A stretch of DNA of 64,000 nucleotides. Source: Sweltsa coloradensis. Its lineage: Eukaryota; Arthropoda; Insecta; Plecoptera; Chloroperlidae. Made by a program: the position numbers and the translations under genes. The stretch lies in the NCBI GenBank assembly GCA_024449915.1, contig JAMZAV010000070.1, positions 642,001-706,000 on the forward strand. The letters run 5' to 3'. The stretch's first letter is position 1. Each line of letters opens with the position of its first letter. Shown here piece after piece: positions 20,395 to 32,124 of the stretch. Below the pieces are notes generated by a model. It made no database searches. It saw only the letters and a program-made list of their open reading frames with translations, and was not told the origin of the DNA.

Positions 20395-20627
20395 AGACGT
20401 TGAGGGACGTAAAAAAAGACGTTTTGATTTCAAATAGAGAGAAATATAGAGAAATATTTTCTAGATTGTACATAAAAGCAGGTCTAAGTTCAGAGATTTC
20501 GAAGGTCCCATTAAATTTTCATCAAGATCGCAATGCCCTTTGCCTGGCAGAATACGATAGACAAAAAAACACCCGAGCTATGTTTCTCAAAGCAAGTGAA
20601 ATTGAAGTCTTCGCTGCGCTCATCCAA
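20395..20627 (-). mobile_element. Helitron-like element, family D, 3'-truncated
   Basis: The 5' terminus TTGGATGAGCGCAGCGAAGA lies at 20627 on the minus strand, preceded by A. The body matches 6484-6765. As there, it lies directly before a lectin 5' cassette, so it was probably copied along with it. Confidence 0.6.
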
Positions 20628-20639
20628 TGAACTGTGTTA

Positions 20640-21239
20640 TTATCAATGTGTTTACTAGGCCTAATATTATTCCAAGAGTGAATGCATGTTGTATAGTTTG
20701 ACAAGGTACTGAGCTAGTGTCGTGTAGTTTAACAAGGAGCTGTGAAAATGCACAGTAGTTTTGAAGACCATCGTTGAAAAGGCAGCAAATACAGATTTAA
20801 TTTCAGGGGAGTGACCGGAAACAAGTAAAAAATGTTTATGATAGTTGAAAGCGTCAATTTATGTCTGTCTCTAGCGTGTTACACAATAATTTATCGGACC
20901 TGGTGGAGTTTTCTATAGCACACGATAAAAGAAATTGTTAAACGCATGAAGTAATTTGAGCTTTTACCCAAAGCGGCCCATACAGAATGATTTCAATTTA
21001 TTACAAACTGCTCAAGCCAAGGCTAATAACGGTTTCACACGAGGGTACTCATACTTTAGTATACACTAAATTGTTTGGTTTCCCCACGTAATGGTTCATT
21101 TTTGTTTAAAAAATATCAATAAATTTAACAATAGAATGTTAATAAAATAAATTTAACGTCCAAGCGTTCATCCACACGGTCACATTGGTTCATAAGTAAC
21201 TCGCTCGACAGCCCAGCAGTCACGTACAAAGTCTTAGCG
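20640..21239 (+). promoter_or_regulatory. Third copy of the lectin upstream region
   Basis: This aligns with 5850-6388 and 6780-7148, sharing GATAGTTGAAAGCGTCAATT, TTTATCGGACCTGGTGGAG-like blocks, GTAATGGTTCATTTTTGTTT and GCGTTCATCCACACGGTCAC. Conservation across three copies suggests it holds the promoter and 5' UTR. No specific factor site was identified. Confidence 0.5.
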
Positions 21240-22748
21240 ATGCGTTGCAACGTGTTTTGGTCAGGAGTTGGCTGCGTGCTCATCTATCTCATTCAGGTAA
21301 CTATCTCATGTATCTTAGTGCGGGTGATAAATGTATAAAGTTTTCATTCCATACTCAATTAACATAAGTGAACTCCTCTAACTGAGCTAATGTATATACT
21401 AAGGCAAAATTATCAATGTTTGTATTGTATATTTATTGTATACTAATGAATAATATGATGCAAAATCATAAATATTTGGTAACGATCAAAATGAAACTTT
21501 AATTTGACTACAACTACTAATAGATTTTTTTCTATAGACTATTTTCAAAAATAAGAAATCATACGATGAAAATGTCGTATGACGTTGATGTTAGATTGTC
21601 ACAAATGTTTAACGGGCTTAAGGCTATTCCAGAGCACTCTTACCGATATTTTGAAAGTCAACGGAAAATGGCTAAAAGTTGGTTGGATGAAAGATGAACT
21701 TGAATAAAAAAGGGGGATAATAAAACTTTCTTTTTTGGACGGGACAAAAGTTTCATTTTGACCATTATATGCAAATTTTGGGTTAAATACGAAAAAGAAT
21801 ATTCTTGATGCAATACTTAATTTTTTACTCTGTTTTTTAAATTGCTTTAACACATCTTTGTCTCTGGACTGAGTACAAGGGAAAATAATTTTATGAAGTA
21901 ACTTTTTATGAACGATTTTTTGTGTTCCGGTTAAAAACCATTTTTGTTCCATGTGACAAAAAAAATCGCACCTCTAACATTGCTACAGAAAATTATTTTA
22001 CATTATACTCAGTCCAGAGACAAAGGTGTGTTGAAACAAAACAAAAAAATCATAGCTCAAAATTAAATATTGCATCTAGAACATTTATTTTCGTATTGAC
22101 CCAAAATTTGCATATAATGGCCAAAATAGAGCTTTTGTCCAGTCCAAAAAAGTAATTTTTTCCTTCTTTTTTATTCGAATTCATCTTTCATCCAACCAAC
22201 TTTCAGCCATTTTCCTTTGACTTTAAAAAGTGCTCTGGAATAGCTTTAAATGGTAACTTCGAGTTTAATCAGAATGTGCTTATTGCCTAGAACAAGTGAG
22301 AATAGGTTCGCATTCTTTAATTTGGAATTTAAAAGAACCTTACAACTTCCTTATGTATAGAAGTGTGTAATGCGCTTTCTCCCACCAGAGTGCAGTGGCA
22401 CAAGATGGCGACGCTGACGCAGAGTCGTGTTCAAGCCTCACAGGCCAGTCCCTGCGCGTCGTCTGCGAGACCCCGGAGGGGATCCCGAGTACCACCTGTA
22501 ACTCCCCTGCAGTCGGCACCAAGGCTCGCATCTACTGGAAGAAAACCGTTGCAGCTGGTGGCAAGGTCATCGTTATAAAAGACGCTGAGCTCGCTTGTCA
22601 GCCATCGGGGCAGTGGAAGAAGACCAAACCACCAACACGAACAACAACAACAACAACAGAATTACCACCTCCACCACCACCACCACCACCACCAACTACA
22701 TCAACAACAACAACAGCAACAACACCACGAACAACAACGACGACGACG

Positions 22749-22812
<64 letters not shown>

Positions 22813-22824
22813 AGCCGAAGACAA
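21240..22824 (+). CDS. Second sushi-like/C-type lectin locus, 5' exons only, with long Pro/Thr stalk
   Basis: Exon 1 (21240-21296) encodes the same 19-residue signal sequence as gene 1; exon 2 (22389-22824) follows in phase 0 and ends ACAA|GTATGA in phase 1, exactly as in gene 1. The four sushi-like cysteines and CQPSGQW are kept. The linker is expanded to a Pro run and then about 40 mostly Thr residues, encoded by ACA/CAA repeats; such stalks are usually O-glycosylated. The intron carries a TTAA-flanked fold-back element. No lectin-domain exon homologous to 11085-11330 or 11875-12041 was found in the 41 kb to the right. The locus is therefore a partial duplicate, or its 3' exons lie outside or have diverged. 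It may be a pseudogene, though both exons are open. Confidence 0.65.
21622..22245. mobile_element. TTAA-flanked fold-back element (piggyBac-like MITE)
   Basis: TTAA stands at 21618-21621 and 22246-22249. The inner ends are GGCTATTCCAGAGCAC on the left and, inverted, AGCTATTCCAGAGCAC on the right. The arms continue imperfectly for some 300 bases each. The paralogous intron of gene 1 has the uninterrupted site (CGGGCTTAATTGGCAACTTT at 7559). A TTAA duplication is the hallmark of piggyBac-type transposition. No transposase is encoded. Confidence 0.8.
22736..22811 (+). repeat. (CAA)n microsatellite in coding exon
   Basis: A CGA/CAA/ACA triplet run inside exon 2 of lectin copy 2, read as Thr codons. 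As a triplet repeat it changes stalk length without shifting frame. Confidence 0.9.
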
Positions 22825-23150
22825 GTATGAGAATTAATTGAAATTATTTTATTATTAAGATGATAATACACGCCGAGGCAAATTCTCGATCGCTCGGTGA
22901 CCGACACCACAGTTGTACGAAACTGTACATATTTATTTTGTCACGGTCGTGAAAACAAACGACTTTTCAAAAATGTATTTTACGTTATTTAAAAAACAAA
23001 TTGATTTTTACTATTTTTAACTTTAGCAAAAATTGTATGCTTTCTTGACATTTATGTGAAGTTTCATGTATGTCGGGTGCTTGAGGAATTTGCCAACAGT
23101 GTCAAGTTCTATTCTCTCCTATTTCCTATCAACACTCTAAGGCATAGATA

Positions 23151-23490
23151 CTGGGAAAACGCTTAAGTCCCGCCACGTTGTTGGATGAGCGTAATTGGTG
23201 CATTGAGTTGCAATGTGTTATGCGGATTTTCTGTTGTACTGTGAACAAATCATTACTAAGTTGAGAATTTTTTAAAATTAATTTAAATTAAATAAAAAAT
23301 AAACTTTAATTTTTAATTTTTTTAATTAATCGTAATTTTAAAAAAGAAAAAAATCGTAAAATTTCGATTTTCATAAGAAATAATTTTTTGATTGCGCTCA
23401 GATTTCACACGAATATATAAATTCATGAAATTAAGGTTCTGTGAAAAAATCATTACAATTGGATAAATCACGTAGGTTTTAGCCTATTCG
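23151..23490 (-). mobile_element. Helitron-like element, family A, 5'-truncated
   Basis: The 3' end is at 23151 (CTGGGAAAACGC on the plus strand, one change from CTAGG), with the hairpin and inverted TTGGATGAGCG beside it. The body includes one internal repeat unit (AAAATCGTAAAATTTCGATT) and breaks off near 23490. Confidence 0.65.
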
Positions 23491-23710
23491 CGGTTAAAAC
23501 TTAACCAGGTAGCAGCACGGTCGTATGCCAACATGGCCGTCCGAAGGCAGATAAAAACACGGGCTGCATAGGGAGCAAGACATTATATATATTATTATTA
23601 TTATAGTATATATAGGGGTGCTGAGCCTGGCTAGCAAGCACTAGAAGATAGCCCGAGAAACTGGTGACTCGTCACCCCCCGACCCGACGAATGTTGGAAA
23701 AGGGTGTTTG

Positions 23711-23768
23711 ATATATATATATATATTATATATATTTATATATTTATATATATATATATATATTATAC

Positions 23769-23833
<65 letters not shown>
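23711..23833. repeat. (AT)n followed by (AG)n microsatellite
   Basis: AT dinucleotides with interruptions run from 23711 to about 23770, then an unbroken AG run from 23773 to 23833. Confidence 0.95.
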
Positions 23834-23838
<5 letters not shown>

Positions 23839-26800
23839 AAGTTACAGAATAGTTATTTTGTAAATGAAGGTAACAAAATTATGTAGGTGTAATGCAATAT
23901 TATTCTAATTCATATAGTCTAAGCGAATGCATCGTTTAAGAATACTTTTAGACTACGTTTATATCAGCATTTTTATGTCCAGTTCAGGGTAGCGGCATAC
24001 AAGAGAATTGTAAAAAATAATTTATTTCACAACCCTACCATGATTGTGACTTAAAATAGCTCGGCACTTTAAGTATCTTATGAGGGCACTTATCGGCCAA
24101 AATTGAGCACAAAACATTGGTCACAGAAAAAGATCCGAATAGATTTATGCTCCAATGCAATTCAATTTTCAGTACCTTTGATGCGGCCCTTGCGAATTTT
24201 CATGAATACACTATTTTCTCGTCTGTGGTGTATTTTTAGCAAATAAATTTAGTATAAATCAACTTCTAAAAGACATACAAGCATAGATCTAAACTTGATA
24301 GAGAACCTTCTGTAAAAATATAACGCACTTTCGTTTATCAGTTAGATTTTGTTACGAGAGTATGTTCAAAGACAAATAACACGAGCAGTGAAGTGCCTTC
24401 GTAAGACGAGTCGCTGAGGCTGGCACGGAGACGAGTTCAGGCGCTCAGTTTTCTGTTTTTCCTGGTAAACGGTTTATAACACCGTTATCAAATTTCACAC
24501 TAACGTTAATAAAGAATAAATCTATGCTATCCAGTACGCGTATTCCTAAATTAATTCATTGATTTTGAATTAAAAATTAGGGAAATCACCGAAATTTATT
24601 GCGTTTTGGTCAACTTAGAGAATTTATTCCAAAAGTACAGATTTATTTAACTCAAGTTTCAATAATGGATATCAACGTTTAAATCAATGTTAAAGCGTGG
24701 GTTAATTTGGTTTTATCGTAAGATAAACGGTTTTGGTGGTAATTTCTAGAATTGGAATCCATGTTTTGGATTTCCCATTTTTTCACGTTTTGGACTTATG
24801 TCTCGTACTGGATTTTAAAGGCTTAATTTTTTCAACCAATTGCGAATATCAATATAAAATTACTTTATTAACATCCATGCAAAATTTGGTAATGATATTA
24901 CCAACCGTTGAGTAGAAATCATTAACACCCGAGTGCGCGCATTTGAGTTGGGCCAAGCTCAGCGTCCCCTCTTAAGACGGTAATATTATTAGTTAACAAG
25001 CAGTTAAGATGGAATGTTTTACTCCGGGTGAACGTGGTAATGTTGTGGTGGGGGGAGGGGCGGGAGGGGGAGGGGAAGCCGAGGAATTGGGAATCGTGTT
25101 TGCGGTCGAGATCGGCTTGAAATGTCTCCGCGGATAATTACAAGCCACGGCGAGACCGACCGAGTATTGCGGGATTCACAGTGCTAAACTCAAGCTATGT
25201 GATGTCAAGAGGTTTCCTTTGAAGCGAGAGGACTTCAAGCAATGAAAATATCTCGCTCTTCAATCACGAAGAACTTTTTAAGAGTTCGTTCGAAAGAAGT
25301 GAGCTAAAGTTTGCCAGTCATCAGAGCAAAGCTCCATGTGACGAGATAGGTTTCACTCTTCAGCCAATCACAGGCCAGAGATGTGTGGATTTAATAGCCT
25401 ATCAAATACATTTTATTCCGTATGGAAACCAGTGGTATTATCTTAACATAACTTTATGTGAGACCCAATCTTCCAAATATAATTCATAAATGTAAAATAG
25501 GTACTAATAAACATGATCAATCTTCTAAATCGATCAACTATTTAACCCCCCACCCCCACCTCCACCCCCCACTCAACCCCATATGTGGGTTTTGCTGGTG
25601 GCTTGTCTATTACGCTAAAGACATTACACCACTGTACAGCAGAAATTTTTGTTCAAATAACTGACTTTCAGGACCTAAATATTAAAATCTTTGTTATAAA
25701 ACCTAGTAAATTTGATAACGATAATGCGTAAGCACGTTGACGTAACGAGTAGCAGTCAATAATCGGTTTACAATAACCAAAGCTATTCAGGTTTGACATA
25801 GAAAAAATTGTATTCCATTAGACTTTGTGAATTATTCAACCCTCCCACTTGGTTTTATTAGAGTATTTGTCAGTGGTATGTGTGTACCCGAAATTCTGGG
25901 TCGAATATGGAATTTGTGGGCCGACCGGACAGTCAAAAAAGGAACCCGATTTAAATATATTTTTAGGGTTTGGTGGAGGTGCCGGTCCAGAACTTTTTTT
26001 AATAGCTTATTATACAAAATCATAACATTCAATACAAATAAAAACAATATAAATTAATTTTGAGATAATCATAATGTATGATTCTTCACAACTAAAATTC
26101 AATGTCCATGTTTACGTGAAATGTTATAACGGGCGTCTTTTCTTGCTATACTAACATTAATTTCTTCTCTGCACTGAGTATTGAGATTAATATGGTAGCT
26201 TACCCGTTAGTACTGATATTAATTATTCACTATTGTGCTGTTGTTCTACGTTCAATGTTCTCTGCTTTGAATTACTATTTACGAGTAAACCACCTGTGTA
26301 CCTGAACAAGTGATTACTCCACCTTTAGAATCAAGCTTGTTTGTATTTCAAGTCCGCATTATGAACTATATGATTTCTACTGAAATAGGAAATTGTTTTA
26401 AAATTATTTGCCGTCATCAGCATTATTATGTAGAAAGTTCGTATAAAAAGTATTGATTGTGGAAGTACTAAGTGCCTGTGGCAAAAGGTTTTAAAATACG
26501 TTGCATTGTGACGAAACAAAGCCCTCTTTATAAAGACTAACTTAATGGTTAATTGGATCAATTTTATCGAGGTTCTTTTTTAGTTCAACACGCGGTTGCA
26601 GTATAATTGCACATTGCAAATATCTCAAGGCAGTATACTCGTCTTACTGAATAAACTACAACTGGCATGATCTTATCAAAATGTTATTTCTGCATAATAG
26701 TTAGGAAGGAATGACCGACGGCGTTGAAGAACTCAATCCCAGTAATTGCTCATTACTGAGAATAACAATGTGGTAAACGTATATATTCGTTGAACCAGGG

Positions 26801-27486
26801 AATATCCAATTAAGATTGAAACAAATAACGTTATAACAAAAGCAATAAACAAAACGAAATAACAAAAGCAATTTACAAACCATAATAGTGACTGCATAGA
26901 AATTTTCATGTTCTTTTTAAGCACAATGCAGATAAATAAACATCAAATCTAAAAATGCAATGATTGCAATGTTGTCATTATTATTGTTTCGTTGTAATGG
27001 TCATAACAGTTCCAACCAAAATCTGCCACCATTACACTTACAGAAGTTCTTGAGAATTAAACCATCGAGACCACATATCTAACTCTTTAATATTTTGCTG
27101 TTTGATTTGTTGTGCAATGCGGACCATTGACAAAATTAAGCATATGCAATTTATTTGTACTATGATAACTTAGTTTTGTTTTTTGTGTGTAAAACAATTG
27201 TTGAGCTAGATTATTGTGTACAACGCGCGTGTCACTGTTACCATGTTAATTAATTTAGTATAATAATATTTGTCATTGTTTACAGTACTTGATTAATATA
27301 ATTATTGTTAATGTGCAAGCTCAGCGGTAGAGCCACCACTAATTAGATAACTGCAGTAGGTATAATTAAGTTTTAATAATTAAGTTGTTCTGTATTTTCT
27401 GTGTGTTTCCAATTAGGTTACAGGTTTATCGGTGTGAAAAGGTGGCATGGGGAATAAACGATTAAGAAATCCTACCAACATTATTG
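23834..27486. other. Intergenic, no gene seen
   Basis: Several open stretches of 60-76 codons exist, but none shows splice context or protein-like composition. A C-rich tract lies near 25545-25575 and a G-rich tract near 25050-25080. No repeat family was recognised. Confidence 0.45.
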
Positions 27487-28264
27487 TTGGATGAGCGTAG
27501 CGAGCGTAGCGAGCGTAGCGAGCGAAGCGAAGATTCCATTTCACTACACTGGAGAAAAAAATCCGGAATGTTTTTTTTTTTTTCTTTCTTTCTTTCTGTA
27601 TTTTTGTGTGTCTGTTAACACGATTCAGGCTAACCGATACTCCGCGATTGCGATGAAATTTCATGGAAGCCTTCGAAATCTCTGAACTTAGAACTGCCAC
27701 GTTTTTGAGCGCAATCGGGAAATTTTATCTCATAAAAAACACAATTTTACGATTTTTTTCGATTTTTAAAAACTTTCTTCGACTCATAACACCTACATGC
27801 TTTATCCGATTATAATGATTTTTTCACAGAACCTTAATTTCATGAATTAAGATATTCGTGCGAAATTTGAGCGAAATCGAAAAATTATTCTCATGAAAAT
27901 CGAAATTTTCCTTTTTTTTTTGTAAAAAATTCTTTGACTTCATGACACCTACATGCTTTATCCAATTGTAATTATTTTTCACAGAACCTTAATTTTATGA
28001 AATAATATATTCGTGTTAAACTTTGAGCGCAATCGAATAATTATTTCTTATGAAAATTGCAATTTTACGTTTTTTTTCTTTTTTAAAAATTGCGATAATT
28101 AAAAAAATTAAGTTATTTGTTTATTTAATTTAGTTTGATTAAAAAAATCTTCGACTAAGTAATGATTTTTTCACAAGACAACAGAAAATCCGCGTAACAC
28201 ATGACAGCTCAATGCACCAATTACGCTCATCCAACAACGCGGCGGGACTAAAGCGTTTTTCTAG
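27487..28264 (+). mobile_element. Helitron-like element, family A, complete
   Basis: The 5' end TTGGATGAGCG plus three GTAGCGAGC units is at 27487. The 3' end has ACGCTCATCCAACAACGCGG, then the loop and GCGTTTTTCTAG at 28264. Internal units of about 160 bp (CAATTTTACGATTTTTTTCG and relatives) repeat two to three times. The 3' base outside is T; the 5' base outside is G. Confidence 0.8.
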
Positions 28265-28369
28265 TCTTATTATACATTGTTGTTGTAATATTACCATTTC
28301 AAACTTTAATTAGCTATATATTTGTTAATAATTTTGCCAGCATTTATGTAATTAGATTTATTTAGTTGT

Positions 28370-28570
28370 CCTCCTATGTAAATCATTTTTTTTATAACTG
28401 AATAGAATAGACCTTAAATAAATGAATAAATGAAGTAATATTTGCAATATCACAATAGCAACAAACACAAACTGTGCACCGTAGATGTCCGAGGGCGGTT
28501 TAAGAGGACTCAATCCATGCATTCACATTAACGGCTGAGGAAAACCTCGGGAAAAGTCTTCAGTCTAGAT
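28370..28570 (-). repeat. Two SINE fragments
   Basis: 28370-28425 is a plus-strand tail of the 18480-18722 type (CCTCCTATGTAAATCA..TAACTGAAT..AAATAAATG). 28475-28570 is the minus-strand tail of SINE family 2 (GACTGAAGACTTTTCCCGAG and CATTCACATTAACGGCTGAG in plus orientation CTCAGCCG reversed). Both lack heads. Confidence 0.5.
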
Positions 28571-28639
28571 GTGTCTACTATATCCAGACTTCGATTTACT
28601 TCTGCTCGAGGGTATTCATTGATCAGTCTACATTGTTCC

Positions 28640-29957
28640 CCTTTGCAAATCAATTTAAATAAATAAATAAATAAATAAATAGCTAACATGAAATATACGA
28701 CAAAAACACACACAACCCGTGCGGAAATATGTTGTGTTATTCTTCGATAAAGTCTTTGTTTACCAGAAGGTTCAATTAGCCCCCTCGAACCGGTTTGTTT
28801 CTCTCGAATGTGTTTTAAATCCCTCCCAAGGAGGGGAAGTTTGACAAACGGTCCACGGAGCTCGGCCTGCCAGGCTCGTAGCTAGCGGGTGTATGGGCTA
28901 CAGGTGTCTCTTGTATCTACTGCGAGGGGTTTATAAACCCCCACAGCTTCTCCGAAACTCGAGAGAGGAATAACGCTTCTCTTAGAAAGACAGATGGACG
29001 AGATTTTCTACGTTTCATAATTCTAAAGTTAGAACATTGTTATAGATTAGTTTTCGCAGTTTAGGAGCAAGATATGTTAATTGTGTTTTTACGTAAACCG
29101 GTGTAACACTGTCGGTTAATTTATTCGTCCACGGGTTTTGCGATTTACCATAGTTAAATAGAGTTTAAATTGTGGGTGGTTTTTGTTAGCATATTTTAAT
29201 AACGTTTATGTAGTGAGTTTAAATTAAAAATAAGTTTGGTGTAGTAATCACAGAACATCATTAAATATTCCAGAAAAAGTGTAGAAACGTGTGCACTGTA
29301 ACTAAGACCTATGTTGTTCTAATGTATATATTATTTTTATATTTTAATTAAAAGAATGTTGAAATGAGTTTAACTTCACTGTTTATGATGTGAAGTTAAT
29401 TATAATAATTTGAGTGGAATTTATTGAGTTTGGGGCACTCCATGTGAACGTGACTCTGAAGAAAGGCACAAAGTTAACATTGGCTCAGTGTGTTTGGCTA
29501 TCAATTTTTTATTTGTGTTTTTGCATTTAATAAAAAGGAACAAAAGCGATTCTCTGTTTGGTAATAAAAATTTAAGCACTCTACATTTCAAAAGTTGTCC
29601 TAACAACAAGCGATTATTAGAAAGATAATTTTTCACACTCATACAGTCATAATGTCATCATTTCTCCTTTATAAATCACGATATTGAAAACATGTTAAAA
29701 ACATGTTAAAAACGAGTTACATGTGTACCATCTGAATTATTTGAAAGCTGATAGAACCAGAGATGTGAAGAGTAAATAATCCCTGCACATTTATCACACG
29801 AATAAAAGGGTAAAAACTAAATCACTTCAAGATGATTTATAACCACATGAGGAATCACTATCTATCAATGACTAAATCGGTTCAATGATGATCATTGCGA
29901 TTTACTTTTACATGGTTTATTTCACATCGACTTAGAATAACTGAATCACTTTCAATC
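28640..29957. other. Intergenic, no gene seen
   Basis: Only an AAAT run near 28655-28680 and AT-rich DNA were found. Confidence 0.45.
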
Positions 29958-30338
29958 TTATGGGGAATCCCTAGACCTAAATATGATTTCTAAAGAATGC
30001 ATTAAAGACGTCTGAAAAGTTAGTAGAATGAAAGAGGGACTTAAAAGAGCAGATTATTATTTTTATTTTTTTGGCGGGACATAACCTCAGAATCAACAAT
30101 TATATTCAAATTACCCGACTCAAACCAGCTAGTTCAAAATTGAATTTTGAGCAGCGGGTTTATGTGTATTGTTTCTACATTCCTGTATCTACAACCTAAA
30201 TAAAAAGGAAACTGGTTGTCTGTAGTTTCTGGCGTTGCACGATTTTTTTCTGTTAAACGGTATAAAATTTGAAATTGTACCGGCGGGCGAAAAAAAACGT
30301 GCAAGGCAAAAAACTATAGAAACCCATTAAATCTTTTG

Positions 30339-31286
30339 TTGGGCGAGCGTAGCGAGCGTCTCCACTTGACTCTTATGGCTCGAATGTCTGTTTTTTTTTT
30401 GTTACTGCTTCGGTACAGGTCGCACCGTTTCTCTTCGCATACAGGTCGCACCGTTTCTCTGATCGACCTGAAATTTTGCACACATGTACATACCACCTAG
30501 GCGGGTTGCTGTATAGTTTTGTGGCAAAATCGTTAAAAAAGTTACATTAAAATTAATCGAAAGTTTTTTTTCAAACTAAACTGCGACAAAATCTGAGGTG
30601 GCCAAATCATTAAGAATGTCCGTCCGATCACGAATATGTTATTTTTATTTTGATCCGATAAGTAGTGTAGATGGAAATTACATTATAACAAAGTCCCGTT
30701 ACCATGGCAACGGAAAGTCGCACAGCTTTTTTGGCTCATGATAGCGGTCAAACGGAGGCTCGGATCGAGTTGAAATTTTGACCATCCGCAAGTTTCGTTC
30801 CCGATTGAATGCCATTAGTTTTGTGGCAAAATCGTTCAAAAAGTTATAAAGTTACATTAAAGTTAATCTAAAGTTTTTTTTAAAACTAAACGGCGACAAA
30901 ATCTGAGGTAGCCAAATCATTTAGAATGTCCGTCCGGTCACGAATATGTTAATTTTATTTTGATCCGATAAGTAGTGTAGATAGCAATTACATTTTAACA
31001 AAAGTAACGTTACCATGGCAACGAAAAGTCGCACAAGAATTCTGGTCACTATGTACTGCCACCTAGAAGAAATCAAGAGTACAATAGTTTTCCCAAAGAA
31101 ATGATGTCAAGGTCCTCTAGATAGCGGTGGATTTTATCCATTCTCTCCTATTTTACAAATTTTCAGCTAAATCGGTCAAGACCTAAAAGACTTATTGGTA
31201 TGTAACATTATGGGAATGTCGTACTCGGGTCGTGTTGCACGTACCGGTGCTCGCTCAACAACGCGTCCAACTGAGCGTTTTCCTAG
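30339..31286 (+). mobile_element. Helitron-like element, family B, copy 1
   Basis: The 5' end is TTGGGCGAGCGTAGCGAGCG; the 3' end has GTGCTCGCTCAACAACGCG, then the loop TCCAACTGA and GCGTTTTCCTAG at 31286. The inverted GAGCGAGC/GCTCGCTC pair forms the asymmetric terminal repeat. The body contains two units with TGGCAAAATCGTT and AAAATCTGAGGT. The base outside the 3' end is T. Confidence 0.75.
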
Positions 31287-31289
31287 TTA

Positions 31290-31875
31290 TTGAGCGAGCG
31301 TAGCGAGCGTCTCCACTTGACTCTTATGGCTCGAATGTCTGTTTTTTTTCTGTTACTGCTTCGGTACAGGTCGCACCGTTTCTCCGATCGACCTGAAATT
31401 TTGCACATATGAACATACCACCTAGGCGGGTGCTGTATAGTTTTGAACAAAATTCGATCGTTCGGTTATCGAATAAATTATCAAATATCATACTATGGAT
31501 GATGTATATTTTTGAAAAAATGTCGTTGTATTAAAAATAAAAATAAAATACAAAATATGAAAATTATGTGCGAGAGAAATTGCAGGGTCAATAAGTACAA
31601 CATTCTCTCCTATTTTCCAAATTTTCAGCTAGTAAACGTAACTATTGTAAGACTATTTGAAAATGTTGAAAAATGAAGGAAAAATGAAAGGGATACTTTA
31701 GAACAATACGTTAATTAAGTATCGACTGAAAGATGGTTGGAATATTATAATATAGTGTAATCAATATCAGTAGCCTACCATGTGGTGGGCCCTGATGTGG
31801 TGGCCCTATGGAGTCGTTGCATGTTGCACGTACCGGTGCTCGCTCAACAACGCGTCCAACTGAGCGTTTTCCTAC
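31290..31875 (+). mobile_element. Helitron-like element, family B, copy 2
   Basis: This starts three bases after copy 1 with TTGAGCGAGCGTAGCGAGCG and ends with the same hairpin and GCGTTTTCCTAC (last base changed). The flanks are A and T. Most of the inner units are lost. The head-to-tail arrangement matches copy 1. Confidence 0.75.
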
Positions 31876-32124
31876 TTTAGGTTGTAAGTTAAGAAATGTA
31901 GAAACAATACACAAAAACCCGCTGCTCAAAATTTAGTTTTGAACTAGCTGGTTTGAGTCAGGTAATTTAAATTTAATTGTTGATTATGAGGTTATGTCCA
32001 GCCAAAAAAAAATCAAAAAAATAATCTGCTCTTTTATTAAGTCCCTCTTTTCATTCTTCAAACTTTTCAGACGTCTTCAATGGATTCTTTAGAAATCATA
32101 TTTAGGTCTAGGGATTCCCCTTAA

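Larger units (their letters stand above)
29962..32120. mobile_element. Fold-back element (possible piggyBac-like MITE) hosting two Helitron-like insertions
   Basis: Left arm about 29962-30200 and right arm about 31880-32120 are inverted copies: GGGGAATCCCTAGACC at the left end pairs with GGTCTAGGGATTCCCC at the right end, then GACGTCTGAAAAGTT and GGCGGGACATAACCTCA pair inwards. The right flank is TTAA (32121-32124); the left is TTAT (29958-29961), one change away. Two Helitron-like family B elements lie in the loop. Confidence 0.65.

Noticed and set aside
22595..22910. Asn-rich and Cys-rich frames
   Set aside because: They are other-frame readings of the CAA microsatellite.
23711..23833. Possible CRISPR-like or regulatory array
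   Set aside because: It is simple AT and AG dinucleotide repetition with no spacers.
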